From the NCBI RefSeq assembly GCF_030867145.1, contig NC_134414.1, forward strand, positions 62,779,397-62,843,396: a DNA stretch of 64,000 bases, read 5' to 3'. This DNA is from Opisthocomus hoazin (Eukaryota > Chordata > Aves > Opisthocomiformes > Opisthocomidae). The notes beneath the pieces were generated by a model. The model saw only the letters and a list, made by a program, of their open reading frames with translations, ran no database searches and was not told the origin of the DNA. Within the stretch, counting starts at the first letter, position 1; every line of letters begins with the position of its first letter. The position numbers and the translations under genes were made by a program. Of this stretch, positions 1 to 9,707 are shown piece after piece.

Positions 1-375
1 TAGAGCATAGCTATGCTGTGAATTAGCCTGCAACAGAGTAGTAATTTATGTAGCTGTTTTTTCACACTGTATACAGAGCTTGGAAAGTGTCTCCTGTTTA
101 CTGTAATTGAAGCACTTATCCTTGTTTCAGCAGTAAACTTCACAGCTGCTAAAAATAGAAGCTATGGAGATGTCACCCTTCACAGTAAGCAGAAGGAATG
201 AGTCAGATGAGATAATGACCTCTCAGTCCCGAAGAACACCTGAGCAGTCCTTGAATGCTTTTAAAATGCCTGTGTTGCAGCTGAACTTTTCTCCTTTTCC
301 GGATCCAGCCACGCTAATGAAGATGTGACTGCCCTTCTGGTGGTTCTTGCCCCACCGGTGAACTACGGCCCCCAG
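1..375. other. non-coding flank, no feature seen
   Basis: This is AT-rich unique sequence. Both strands lack an open frame of convincing length and I recognise no repeat family. Confidence 0.5.
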
Positions 376-463
376 GAGCATTCCCTAATCTACTTCTGAA
401 CTTTAAAATCAGCTAATTTGAGCATTCCCTAATCTACTTCTGAACTTTAAAATCAGCTAATTT
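376..463. repeat. perfect 44-bp tandem duplication
   Basis: Bases 376-419 and 420-463 are identical and directly adjacent. The unit begins GAGCATTCCCTAATC and ends AGCTAATTT. No third copy follows, and the right flank continues with AGCCC. Absence of any mismatch indicates a very recent duplication, a polymorphic allele, or an assembly artefact at a read join. It is not inside any coding region I can see. Confidence 0.95.
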
Positions 464-1482
464 AGCCCAAACTAAATGAAAAGAGGTGGTGGATGAGCAG
501 GTGAGACAGGAAGAAGGCAATGAAACCACAGCTATGTTAAAGAAAGAGAGGAGGAGGCAGCCCCTCTCCAAGTCACTGAAACTGTGGGACTGTCACTTTT
601 GTTGCTGTCAGAGATGGAAAGCCTTAAAAGCTTCCACTTCACACTTTTTACCTTCAGCTGCTCCATTTTCTATCCTATGTGTAGTTGTATTTTAAGAGCT
701 TCTGTTCATGTGTGATAAGCTCGACTTGGACTTGAGAAGGAAGAGCTTCTGAGAACAAGAATTAAACATGCTCTGAGAGGGGAAAAAAGATAATTTTTAA
801 TCCACTTCTTCAAATGTGTATGTGTTGAGTGGTAGGCACATCTGCTTTCACTTCTGTGGAAGAGAATTTGTGCAATGCGTTTGTACTGTTTGAGAGCCGG
901 GATGTTACGAATCTAGGTCAGGAATTATTTGTTTCATGGGAATTGTCTTGTGTATTTGTGTAACTTGTGTGGATTGGAATCAAACATGCATATGTGAAAC
1001 CAAGTAGCTTGAGCGTGAATGATCACCATCTAGTGGCAACCTGTAAAATTCAGACTTTGACAGCAATACAAAAGAGGACAACCTAAAACAGGTCAAAAGG
1101 CCTGTGCCAATACTTCAAACAGATTTATCTGATGGCTGAGCGTTCACCAAATGAAGTATTTGAAATATCCACAAGGCATGTTAAAAAACACTAAGATGTC
1201 ACGGTTTGTCCTACGTATGCGCAGTGCCTGTGTGCAGGCTGCCCGCGTGGCGCGGTGCGAACCCATGGAGGGTGCCCGAGCTCTGGTGCCGGGGATGTTC
1301 CCGGGCCACCACTTGTTTCACCAGAACCGATATTGCTGGCAATGTATCCTCACGGCAGAGGCTCATGGCCAAAAGGGACTTTCAGAGGCCAGGTGGGCTT
1401 GTGTCCTTCCTGCTCGGTGCCTGGCCAGCCTGCTCCTAGGGACACGTGGCGGTGGAGGATGCTCCTGTCCTTTCCAGCATTT
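464..1482. other. non-coding interval
   Basis: Overlapping short frames of up to 128 codons occur around 1150-1540, where base composition turns GC-rich (about 1200-1450). They overlap in different frames, resemble no family I know, and one runs into the old CR1 that follows. I see no promoter or RNA gene. Confidence 0.4.
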
Positions 1483-2770
1483 TATCACTCATCCTGAGAG
1501 AAGGTCCTTCCTAATATCCACCCTTGAGGGGTTTTAAGACCATTTAGTTTTCTGTCTGCTTCCTTCCCCTTTGGTCATTTCGCTGAGTGCTCTGACCACG
1601 CTCCTCTCATCTGTGTCTTCCCTGAAGGGCAGCCTTCAAGGCTGGACACGGTGCTCCTGCTGGGAGGGTAACAATGCTGCAAAGGGTGTAAGGGCTGCTT
1701 CATACACCGTGCATGTTGTATTCTTATTTATATATCCCAGCATGGCACCTGCCTTTTATGCCACAGCAGACAACTGTCAGCCCACTCACTGAAACTGTTG
1801 GGTCCTGCCCAGCCTGTGATTCACAGTAATCACAGATCTTTCTCTGCCAAAGAGCTACCTAATTTTTTTTCCTCCTTTTGCATTTTTACAGTTCATTATT
1901 TCTACTTAAACATAGTACTTTGCACCTGCCACTGTCTAATAGCATCCTGTGCCTTTTCTGACCATAGTTGTAATTTGTCAATGTAATTTTGTCCTCTCAG
2001 GTTCATGTCATCTGCAAACATAAGTAGACTCTATTTCATCATCCAATTTGTTAATGAAAACACTAAATATCCCTAAACCCAGGACAGACTGGTCAAATTC
2101 TCATTCAGTGGCTCCCCTTACTCTGACAGTAAATCACTAATATTTCCACTCTGAGCGCAGCTCTGTAACCAGCAAAAATAGTTTCCTCCAGACTGTTTCC
2201 TTAGCTTACACACACAAGTGTCATCTCAGGCAGTGTCAAAACTCCTTCTGGGGTCAAGATACATTACATCATATTATTTTCCTTCATGCAAGAGCCTGTT
2301 AATTTGTTGTAGTAGGAAGTCAGTATGATCTGGGAATGTACATAGCTGATAGATCCACACTGACTGGTACTCACCTGTATTTATCTTCTGTAGACTTATC
2401 ATCTGATTGTTTGCTTCGGTATTTTTCTGAGATGGACATTAATGTGACTGTTAATTCCTTGTTCCTCCATTTTCTTCCATAGGTATATATACTTATATAT
2501 CTCTCTATCTCCTTGTATGAGTGTGTATATATACATATATCTTTATATATCTTGTATTCACCATGTATGTTATCCTCTGGTACTCCTCTCATCCTTCCCT
2601 GGGCCAGCTCCAAGACTTCACCATTCAGTTCCTCAGTGCCCTATGCTGAAGTTCATCGGGTCCATCTCATTTGAAAACACCTGATTTATCTGGGTGCCTT
2701 CTAAGTATGTAATTCAGTGTATGTATGTAACCATGACAGTATCTGCTGTGTTTCGCTCAGGCTGCAGTAA
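1483..2770 (-). mobile_element. ancient CR1/L3-like LINE fragment, heavily decayed
   Basis: Read on the minus strand, the interval follows the order of a CR1 ORF2 3' half. Pieces near 2620-2690 match the segment upstream of the RT core. Pieces near 2230-2380 match the segment around the palm. The text at about 2000-2110 corresponds to the region encoding the FADD-type catalytic box, where the plus strand reads like the typical 'tcatctgcaaac' block. The 1720-1790 and 1490-1530 pieces match the C-terminal region. Many indels and stops break the frame, so no protein can be made. The divergence is far greater than in the other CR1 copies here, so this is an old insertion, probably predating modern birds. 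Boundaries are approximate; family assignment rests on pattern recognition, not alignment. Confidence 0.7.
2484..2556. repeat. imperfect TA-rich simple repeat
   Basis: This is an alternating TATATA/TATC-rich stretch inside the old CR1-derived interval. It is probably a microsatellite that grew after insertion. Confidence 0.6.
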
Positions 2771-2915
2771 ACAAAGCACTCCATAAGTGATAACACTGAA
2801 AACAATGGAAGTTGTTCTCACGTCCAAACTAAGCTCTCCGTGTTTCTGTAATCAGCCACTAAGCCTGGAGCGAGAGAACGCTGCGCTTCCCAAATGTTTT
2901 TGGTTGGTCAGGTGT

Positions 2916-2921
2916 TTTAAT
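2916..2921 (-). terminator. possible OXGR1 poly(A) signal (ATTAAA)
   Basis: The plus strand reads TTTAAT, giving ATTAAA on the minus strand about 270 bp past the OXGR1 stop codon. A 15-bp inverted repeat, CCACCTT-C-AAGGTGG, sits just upstream of it in the transcript at 2925-2939. ATTAAA is the second most common vertebrate poly(A) hexamer. No canonical AATAAA was noticed between this site and the stop. Transcript data are lacking, so this is a guess from position. Confidence 0.3.
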
Positions 2922-3193
2922 TTCCACCTTCAAGGTGGCTTAGAATCTTTTCTTTTCACTCCCCGTTCTTTGGTTGCTAAGAGAGGTATACAAAAACCTG
3001 CTCCAGAGACAGCTTTTTGACAGGCACTGCAGGGAGAGGGAGAAGCCAGCGGCAATTCTTGCTACCGTATCAACACACCTGCCTTGGCAGGAGCTTACAG
3101 CACCAAAGCCACCCCGGGGTTGCTGGGATTCCTTCATAACTTTAATGCGATTTGTGACTTGGTCACATAATTGTTGCTCCTGGGCTGCTGGAC

Positions 3194-4165
3194 TTATTTG
3201 CTCCACTTACACCTTGAAAGAGAGAGGATGGCCTGCTGGAAGTTACCTCCGATCACGACATAAAGTAGTAGGTTGCCACATGTGTTGAGTGCAGCCAGTG
3301 GCCAAGAGATGATATAGGCAGAGTGGATTTGCTTCTCCACGTGACAGCTGACAGGACACAACCGTAGTTCAACCTGAGCCACCCGAAAGACGTGGAAGGG
3401 AAGGAAGCACACATAGAAGACCACCAAAAGGATGATGGCGAGTCTGCAAGCCTTTTGTTTGTAGCAAGCCTGCGTGTGGGACCCAGTAGCCAAGGTGTAA
3501 ATAATGATCACGTAGCAGAGAGTCACTGTCAGCAAGGGCAAGAAGAAGGCCAGGCTAGTCAGCAGCCAGTTATACCACCTGATTGTGCCCAGGTTTTCAG
3601 AGCTGGTGAGGTTGAGGCATAAGGATCTGTTTTGCCCCTCTTTTGAGGAGATCAGGAAGTTGATGGGGCTGACAGCTGCCAGTGAGATCACCCAAACGGC
3701 TGCGCAAGCCCCCGCTGTCCACTGCTTCCTCTGGATGTGGAAGAACTTCATAGGGTGGACAATCACCACATAGCAGAAGATGCTGAAGCAGGTGAGGAAG
3801 AGGATGCTGCTGTACAAGTTGAAGTGGAAGCCGAAGCGGACGAACTTGCACATGAATTCGCCAAAGATCCAGTGCTCCCCACTGGCGTAGTAGTGTATCA
3901 GGAAGGGAAGACTGGTGAGGTAGAGCAGGTCCGTGAGCGCCAGGTTCAACATGATGATGGTGCTGCTCTTCCAAGGCCTCATCTTGAAGCTGTAAACGCA
4001 AATCGCAACGACATTTCCTGGGAAGCTCACCAGGAAGATGATGCTGTACATAATGGGGAGGTACAAAGTCTTCAGACTGACTTCTGCATCAGTGCAGTTG
4101 GGAAAATCACCTTCAGTGTCTTGCCAGGTGTTGAGGTTGGCTAAGTCATCACTTGTTGTGTTCAT
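3194..4165 (-). CDS. OXGR1: OXGR1, 2-oxoglutarate (dicarboxylate) G-protein-coupled receptor
   Basis: Class A receptor of 323 residues in one exon. Family members at the plasma membrane sense 2-oxoglutarate (also proposed for leukotriene E4) and couple to Gq. TM1 starts near residue 36, TM2 near 68, TM3 near 104, TM4 near 150, TM5 near 200, TM6 near 242 and TM7 near 282. The TM2/ECL1 block SLPFLIHYYASGE and the TM3 block FHFNLYSSILFLTCFSIF identify OXGR1 rather than its P2Y-like relatives. N-glycosylation sequons lie at N2, N23, N179 and N185. C106 and C183 can form the TM3-ECL2 disulfide. The acid-pocket residues R110 (3.29), H114 (3.33) and R261 (6.55) are kept. Oddities: C131 replaces R3.50, C240 replaces an arginine below TM6, W288 replaces R7.39, and the tail ends CKWSK, about 14 residues shorter than human. 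The ATG has A at -3. The frame is uninterrupted, so this is either an altered receptor or one in early decay. Confidence 0.93.
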   Translation of the reverse strand: MNTTSDDLANLNTWQDTEGDFPNCTDAEVSLKTLYLPIMYSIIFLVSFPGNVVAICVYSFKMRPWKSSTIIMLNLALTDLLYLTSLPFLIHYYASGEHWIFGEFMCKFVRFGFHFNLYSSILFLTCFSIFCYVVIVHPMKFFHIQRKQWTAGACAAVWVISLAAVSPINFLISSKEGQNRSLCLNLTSSENLGTIRWYNWLLTSLAFFLPLLTVTLCYVIIIYTLATGSHTQACYKQKACRLAIILLVVFYVCFLPFHVFRVAQVELRLCPVSCHVEKQIHSAYIISWPLAALNTCGNLLLYVVIGGNFQQAILSLSRCKWSK

Positions 4166-4177
4166 GGTTTTTCTTAG

Positions 4178-4195
4178 CGCTTAAGAACGAGAGAA
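4178..4195 (-). promoter_or_regulatory. probable 3' splice site just upstream of the OXGR1 start
   Basis: On the minus strand a pyrimidine tract (TTTCTCTCGTTCTTAAG) ends in AG about 14 bases before the ATG. OXGR1 in mammals has the whole coding region in one exon, preceded by non-coding 5' exons, so an acceptor here is expected. The matching upstream exon was not located; a CpG island at 15.7-16.0 kb is one candidate. A second AG lies 7 bases closer to the ATG. Confidence 0.45.
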
Positions 4196-4199
4196 ATGC

Positions 4200-6780
4200 T
4201 TAGTGTTCACTGACAAATAAGACCTACTTATAGTCTGTTAAAAACAACTAAGAACACATCTTTCATCTCCCCATCAGTGCTACTATTAAGGTGCCTTTAG
4301 TGAATAAGGAAAGGCCTTGGTGCTTTGGTGAAAATTCATGCTGATCTAGAGGCCTTTCAGCATATCTATATTGAGATAGATACAATTTTATTTTAAAACA
4401 CATATTTTCAGGGAAGGGTCTGCACGGGCACAATGAAGCAGTAATACAAGGGATTCCAGACAACACAGTGTGTGATGTGTGTCCCCTGATACATAAAGTT
4501 CACCTTCTGCTCTCATCAGGCATCAAGCAGAGCAGAAGGACAGCCTAGTCATGTTGTGCTACTGGCCAAAGGTATCGAGAGGAATTTCCAGAATGTAACT
4601 GCACCATAAATTCTATTTGCATCCTTGTTAATTAAGTAGAAAACAGGGCAGATGTTGAAATGTTTTCATATTCTTTTTGATACTGGATTTGGTTAACATT
4701 TTTCTCCCTGCTCCTTGGAAACAACTGATAGAGGAATATTTTATTCTTTTAGTTCATTAACAAGATTGATGTTGTAAAGAAAGAGGTTATTTTTAGGCTT
4801 GTCATTAGTTGCTATGTAAATTTCTATCCCTGTAAAATTTTAAAATGGTGTTTTGCTTAGACATTAGTCTTCAATAGAAGTTTTCTGAAACATCAGAATG
4901 AATTAATCCAACTTTGCAAAGCAGCCATTTGCAAGACACAATATGGGACTTGAGCAGGATTCAAGGGAAGTGAAGATAGCCCAGTACATAGTCTCTACAA
5001 TAGAAAATACGGGGCCACTGAAGAAGGTTGCAGATGACTGCTAACATTGCATCCAGTGCATTTGCATGAATGTCTTCTTTCTTTTAAAGCAGAGTAAATG
5101 TTTTGATGGAAAAAAATGAATAAATCTCTAGGGTAATTTTTGCTGACGGAATGCAACTTCTTACAGGATGATGCCAGTCCTCAAATTACAGTGGCCTGGA
5201 TCTGTTAAGATGGATCCTACTGAATCATTACTTTGATCTCTTGTCCCACTCTGAATTTTCTTTATGTAGCTTCTACCCCCACTCACTTGTGAGATCTCAC
5301 ATTTCGAGGATTTGAATTCGAATTTGTGTAGAACATTTGTTTCAAACATATTTCAACCACTTTGAAAACTGAAGCTGGAGCTTGAGAAGACACATGCCAA
5401 ACACTTGCATTAATTTTTAAAGAGCAAAACAGCTTCAAACCTCTTCTCATGGCTGGGGATGGTTTGGTCTAATTCAGTTAAGAAGTAACGCAGTGATGCC
5501 ATTGTCCCCAGACAAACTCAAAGCCGCTGGTGTGGCTAATGGTTAACCAGGTTAATAACAAGGTCCCCGTCCTGCAGCTGGTCACGGCGTGCTGTCCGCT
5601 GCTGGAAGCACCAGGGCTGTGCACACCGCGGCGCTTACAGTACACAGCTATTAAGCGAGCTGAAGGGCGCAGCTGGGTGCCGCTCCCCGCACCACTTTCT
5701 TCATGGTTTTGCAGGACTATCATTTTGTAAGCAGCATTTTTTCCGCCTACCAGTGCGCCGCTGCAGCAAACCTATAGGGGCTATACAACAAATACCTCTG
5801 CTCAACAGAGACCTCGGCTGCAAGTATTGCAAGAAAAGCACATGGGTCTGGGGGGCTCAGTTCTGAACTGCCCTAAGATTACATCCAACCTAACAGGTTA
5901 CCACAGGGACCAAAGAAAGGAGACAGCAAGTCTTTGCTGTTGGCCTTCTCACTTTGCTGTCTGAATTACAAATAAAATTTAGACAAAACTTAAATCTAAT
6001 TAAGGAACAGTTTGTACTGTGGCAGATTTTATCACACTAAGTAATTGGCCATAATGGGACTTCTGCAGCCCAAGCTGAGGGCAAATGATACACGCTGTAG
6101 ACACATAATGAACTTTAAATAAATTATCCAAGAGCAGAACTCGTAATGAAAGGGAACTAGGTTATTGAAATAGAAACCCTCTTTCAGTCTTAATGGTGGA
6201 GTCACTGCTCTATTACATGGTTTTCTTTACTGTAACCAATTGATTGGAGTCACTTTAAAAAATGTTGTGATTGCATGTCTTTAATCGCAGTCACGTATAA
6301 GGGAAACTTGTCTGCTCCTGCATTGTGATAATTTAATTAGAGCCTGCTGGAAATAAAAGCCAAATGGCTGCAGCCATGGCAAAGTAACCTAATGCCTGTA
6401 ATTGGACTATATTTCACACAGATGTGTTGCTGAATAAATTAAATAGGATTTGGCTTGCAGTGTTTGACTCTTCCGCTGGCTCAGATTCAAGAGACGTGAG
6501 TGATATATTTAGGGATGAAGATGTAAGCCCTCCTTACCTTATGCTTTATTATTCAGGGAGGTATCTCCATGCAGAAAGAGTATGTGGATTTAACGTGAGA
6601 TTGGATGCATCCCAGATAAGTTTAGTTTGTTCCATGCTTCCATCATCCTCTAACCCTTTGGTCATCTCACTCCACTTTGCCCTGCCTCTATAGTCACACC
6701 TTTAAATCAAAATACGCGTTTTACCTGTAAATCCTCCGTGCTGTCTTCTCTCTTCATAGCTCATTCCTTAAGTACCCTAG
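4200..6780. other. non-coding interval, possible OXGR1 5' intron
   Basis: This is mostly AT-rich unique sequence with scattered frames under 90 codons. A moderately GC-rich patch lies at 5,500-5,720. The stretch 6,240-6,440 carries homeodomain-type TAATTAG and E-box-like motifs and has the look of a conserved regulatory element, which cannot be confirmed here. No repeats are recognised. Confidence 0.4.
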
Positions 6781-7480
6781 TCCAGCGGGCAGAGTTTGCT
6801 TGTGCAGTGAGACTGGGAAGGCTGCAGCAATCCCCCGGGGCTATCGGGCAGGTTGTGGGAGCGCTCTGCCCCTGTTTCCAGCTCTCTGTTGGGTCAAGGC
6901 AGTGTGAGCTCCACGGTGCTGAGCGGGAGCTGCTCTGACCCCTCTTGCCTTCCTGCGGGCTGGTTGTCACGTTGCCGGCGGTCGGGCCGTGCTGGTGTCA
7001 GCTGTCCTCCCGTCTGGCCTCTGCTGCCAGCGTGGGACGTGGGTTCATGCCCTGTGTCACTTGCAAAATTGGTTGGGACTGCCTGCAACCTGTCCAGTTT
7101 GGCTGGAGCGGTTTGTTATGGGCACTTCCAGCCCTTGGCGAGGGAGGCAGGCCAGCAGCGCTTGGGCAGGGAGAAGCAGCACCACCCCAGTGCCCACCTG
7201 AAGGAATATGTGCTCCCTGGGTCCAAGGGCACGGAACAGGAGAGGTGGGAGATGGGAGGAGAGGTGGGGGGAGAGCAGGGTTTCGAACCAAACCCTCGCC
7301 ACTCAAGCAGGGTGAAGATACCCATACTCTCCAAACTGGGAGCTTGGTGTGATCAGCTGCCCCTCCCACAGGGAGGGACCTGGCTCTGAGAAGAGCAGGG
7401 ATTGTGCAACTGAGGCACAAGCAGGAGAGGTATCTAAGACCATGTGCTTGTGAGGGCAGCCTGCCTGGAGGAGGGCTTTG
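6780..7480. other. GC-rich patch with overlapping frames on both strands
   Basis: Base composition rises sharply compared with the flanks, and as a result several frames of 60-178 codons stay open on both strands at once. The predicted products are unlike each other and unlike any family I know, with no conserved motif. This is what stop-codon depletion in GC-rich DNA produces by chance. CpG is present but not dense enough for a clear island. Confidence 0.45.
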
Positions 7481-9490
7481 CTGGAGAAAGGTATTGCATG
7501 ACTTTCCCAGACAACTATCCTGACCACATTACATGGGTAACACACTTCTCTGCTGGCACAACTTGTCCAGATTGTCCAGAGATCAGAGGAATGAAGAAGC
7601 CCAAGAATGAAGCCAAATTATATGGTCCCTTTGCACATGTTTTGAAAAAACATCCAGCCTGCTGTGTGATCTGGAGCATTTTACAGTCCCCAGATATCTA
7701 GGCAATAAAGCAGAAGAAAGACTAGCACTTCCGTGAATGTGATGACCAGCCCTCAGGAAGGAGCTAGCAGAAATCGATTCTCCCTTTGGAGATGGCAGAA
7801 GGGCACAGGCACCTTGCGGGGTGCCCTACAGCCGGGGTTTCACTTTCTTTGCACAGTGAACTGTGAGGAGCATGGGGCCACCCAGGGGTGCCAGGGTAAT
7901 CATGATGTAGAAGTTAAAGACTTTATGGGCCGACTTAGCTTTCCAGCACATGGTGCTAGCTGAGCCAGTGACACTGTGGAGATTTTCTACAGAGCCAGTA
8001 TTTGCATGTTTGGCTGGGTCTTCTCTCCTCTGCCTCTTCCTACTCAATAGGTTTTGACTCTTGGGCTAACAGTGGTCTGTTGACTTTTGGCTTGTTTCAA
8101 AACAGTGATCCTCACACCAATTACAGGCTTCTCCCTCCCCCCCCCTCCCCCCCCCCCCCCCCGAAAACACTTTCAAAAGCATAAGCATTCCAGATTTGAT
8201 TTGGAATTAAATATTTGCAAACTTCTGTGAATAGGTAGGAAAGTTATTATCTTGAGAGGGAAGTGTTTAGATGAAGCTGAAAAGAACTTGAATGTTTTCC
8301 AACACCGAACTTAATTTCAGATCTCATTTGAAGCCATTATTTACTTTCTCATGATGACAAGAGATGTGAACCTGGAAACATGAGCAATTACATGCTGCAT
8401 AATGTAATAGTGAATCAGATTCAAATTATTTAGTAAATATAACTTTGAAAATGACTGCATAACTGTCCTGTTTCTTTATCCGATGCATTCAGTATTTGTC
8501 ATCTTCACATGAATGATTTTCAGCTTACTGGTTGTACATAAGCTGCTCTTCTTAACTATTTCTGGTAGAAGTTTGGCCACATCAAGCTTGAAGAGGAACA
8601 TTAATTTCGGACTCCTAAATACAAATATTCAGAAATCAACTAAGAGTTGTCACCATATCCCTGAGTAACGATTGATATGAGCCACCAGTGCTTATAGAAA
8701 GAGTTGAAACCAGTTTTTACAGTGTGACTAGCTACCAGGTAGTAGTAATTTCATTATTCTACATCATGGAAACTGCACGTTCTGCAAAGTGCAAAAACAC
8801 CCTTTGTAAAGGGCATATGGGGAGTCATGCAGAGACCAGAGGTGTGAAACTGTAGGTTCTCAGGAGTCCCAGTTTATCCCTACACACATAGATGAAGAAC
8901 TTTCTGCATTTTATTTATAAATTCTTGTCAATGTATAACGAATATCAAGTTAATTGTTCTTTTTTTATTCATCATTTGATGTTTTGTCTGCTTCTGTATC
9001 GTATTTTTGAGTAAGAGTCGATATTGCTCTGACTTTATGAATCACATTATATCAAAAGTGGATCATTACTTGAATACTTCAGTATCTGTGCTTCAGGAAA
9101 AGAGTCTGAAAAATTGTGAGGAGCTGGAAAAGAGGAATGAATGGAGTACTGAGAAAAGTTGTGACATGCCTTGAGAGACTTCTGAGGCTTTAGAGATTTG
9201 CTCTGGTTAGTTTATTCAGCAGCAGGTTTAAACAGGGATGGATGATAGGCATGATCACATCCATAGGAAAAGACTCCTGGTATCAGCGTAGCTGGAGCCA
9301 CACCAGTCCAGGCTGGCAGCAAAGCACAAGTATTTCTCGGTGAGGGTGGATAGCTACTAAAGCAAATCCCCGTAGTAATATAGTAGATTCTTCAACTTTG
9401 GAATTTTTAAACCAACATTGAGTGTCTTTCACATGAATATTGGTACAGTCACAGAGCGGCATGAGATGATACCTACTTTCAACGTAGGAT
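7481..9490. other. non-coding interval
   Basis: AT-rich unique DNA without recognisable coding, RNA gene or repeat content apart from the cytosine tract at 8135-8162. Confidence 0.4.
8135..8162. repeat. polycytosine tract
   Basis: Twenty-eight bases are nearly all C, interrupted by single T residues. The minus strand is a G-run able to form a G-quadruplex and the plus strand an i-motif. Length is likely polymorphic and error-prone in assembly. Confidence 0.9.
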
Positions 9491-9600
9491 AGATTCATAG
9501 GTTTTAAAGGTTAGAAGGACCTCTATAACACCCAGTCTAAAGGTTTGTATCGCCAAGGCCTTGTACAGCCAAGGCCATAGGATTAAGCTCAGAATTTTCG
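9491..9600 (-). mobile_element. old CR1-family 3' tail fragment
   Basis: The plus strand starts 'gattcatag' and continues 'agaaggacctctataacaccc', a decayed form of the CR1 3'-terminal motif (in which a GGTT..AAGG.ACC block is followed by a 'tagtc' box) read from the complementary strand. It ends in a GCCAAGGCC repeat. Only about 110 bp remain. Divergence is high, so it is an old insertion. Confidence 0.5.
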
Positions 9601-9707
9601 GTAACTTGTATTTAGCACTAATTTTTTTTTTAATAGGAGGACAATCTTGATCTGAAGAGGGAGGGAGAATCCTCTTATTCCTTTGATAGCTTGTTCTAAA
9701 GGTGATT

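Noticed and set aside
3597..4144. Frames of 134-135 codons on both strands inside OXGR1
   Set aside because: They are shadows of the receptor gene in other frames; the products are low-complexity (His/Gln/Leu-rich and Glu/Val-rich) with no domain.
6853..7420. Overlapping frames of up to 178 codons on both strands
   Set aside because: Explained by GC-rich composition; no shared motif, no consistent reading frame, no promoter context.
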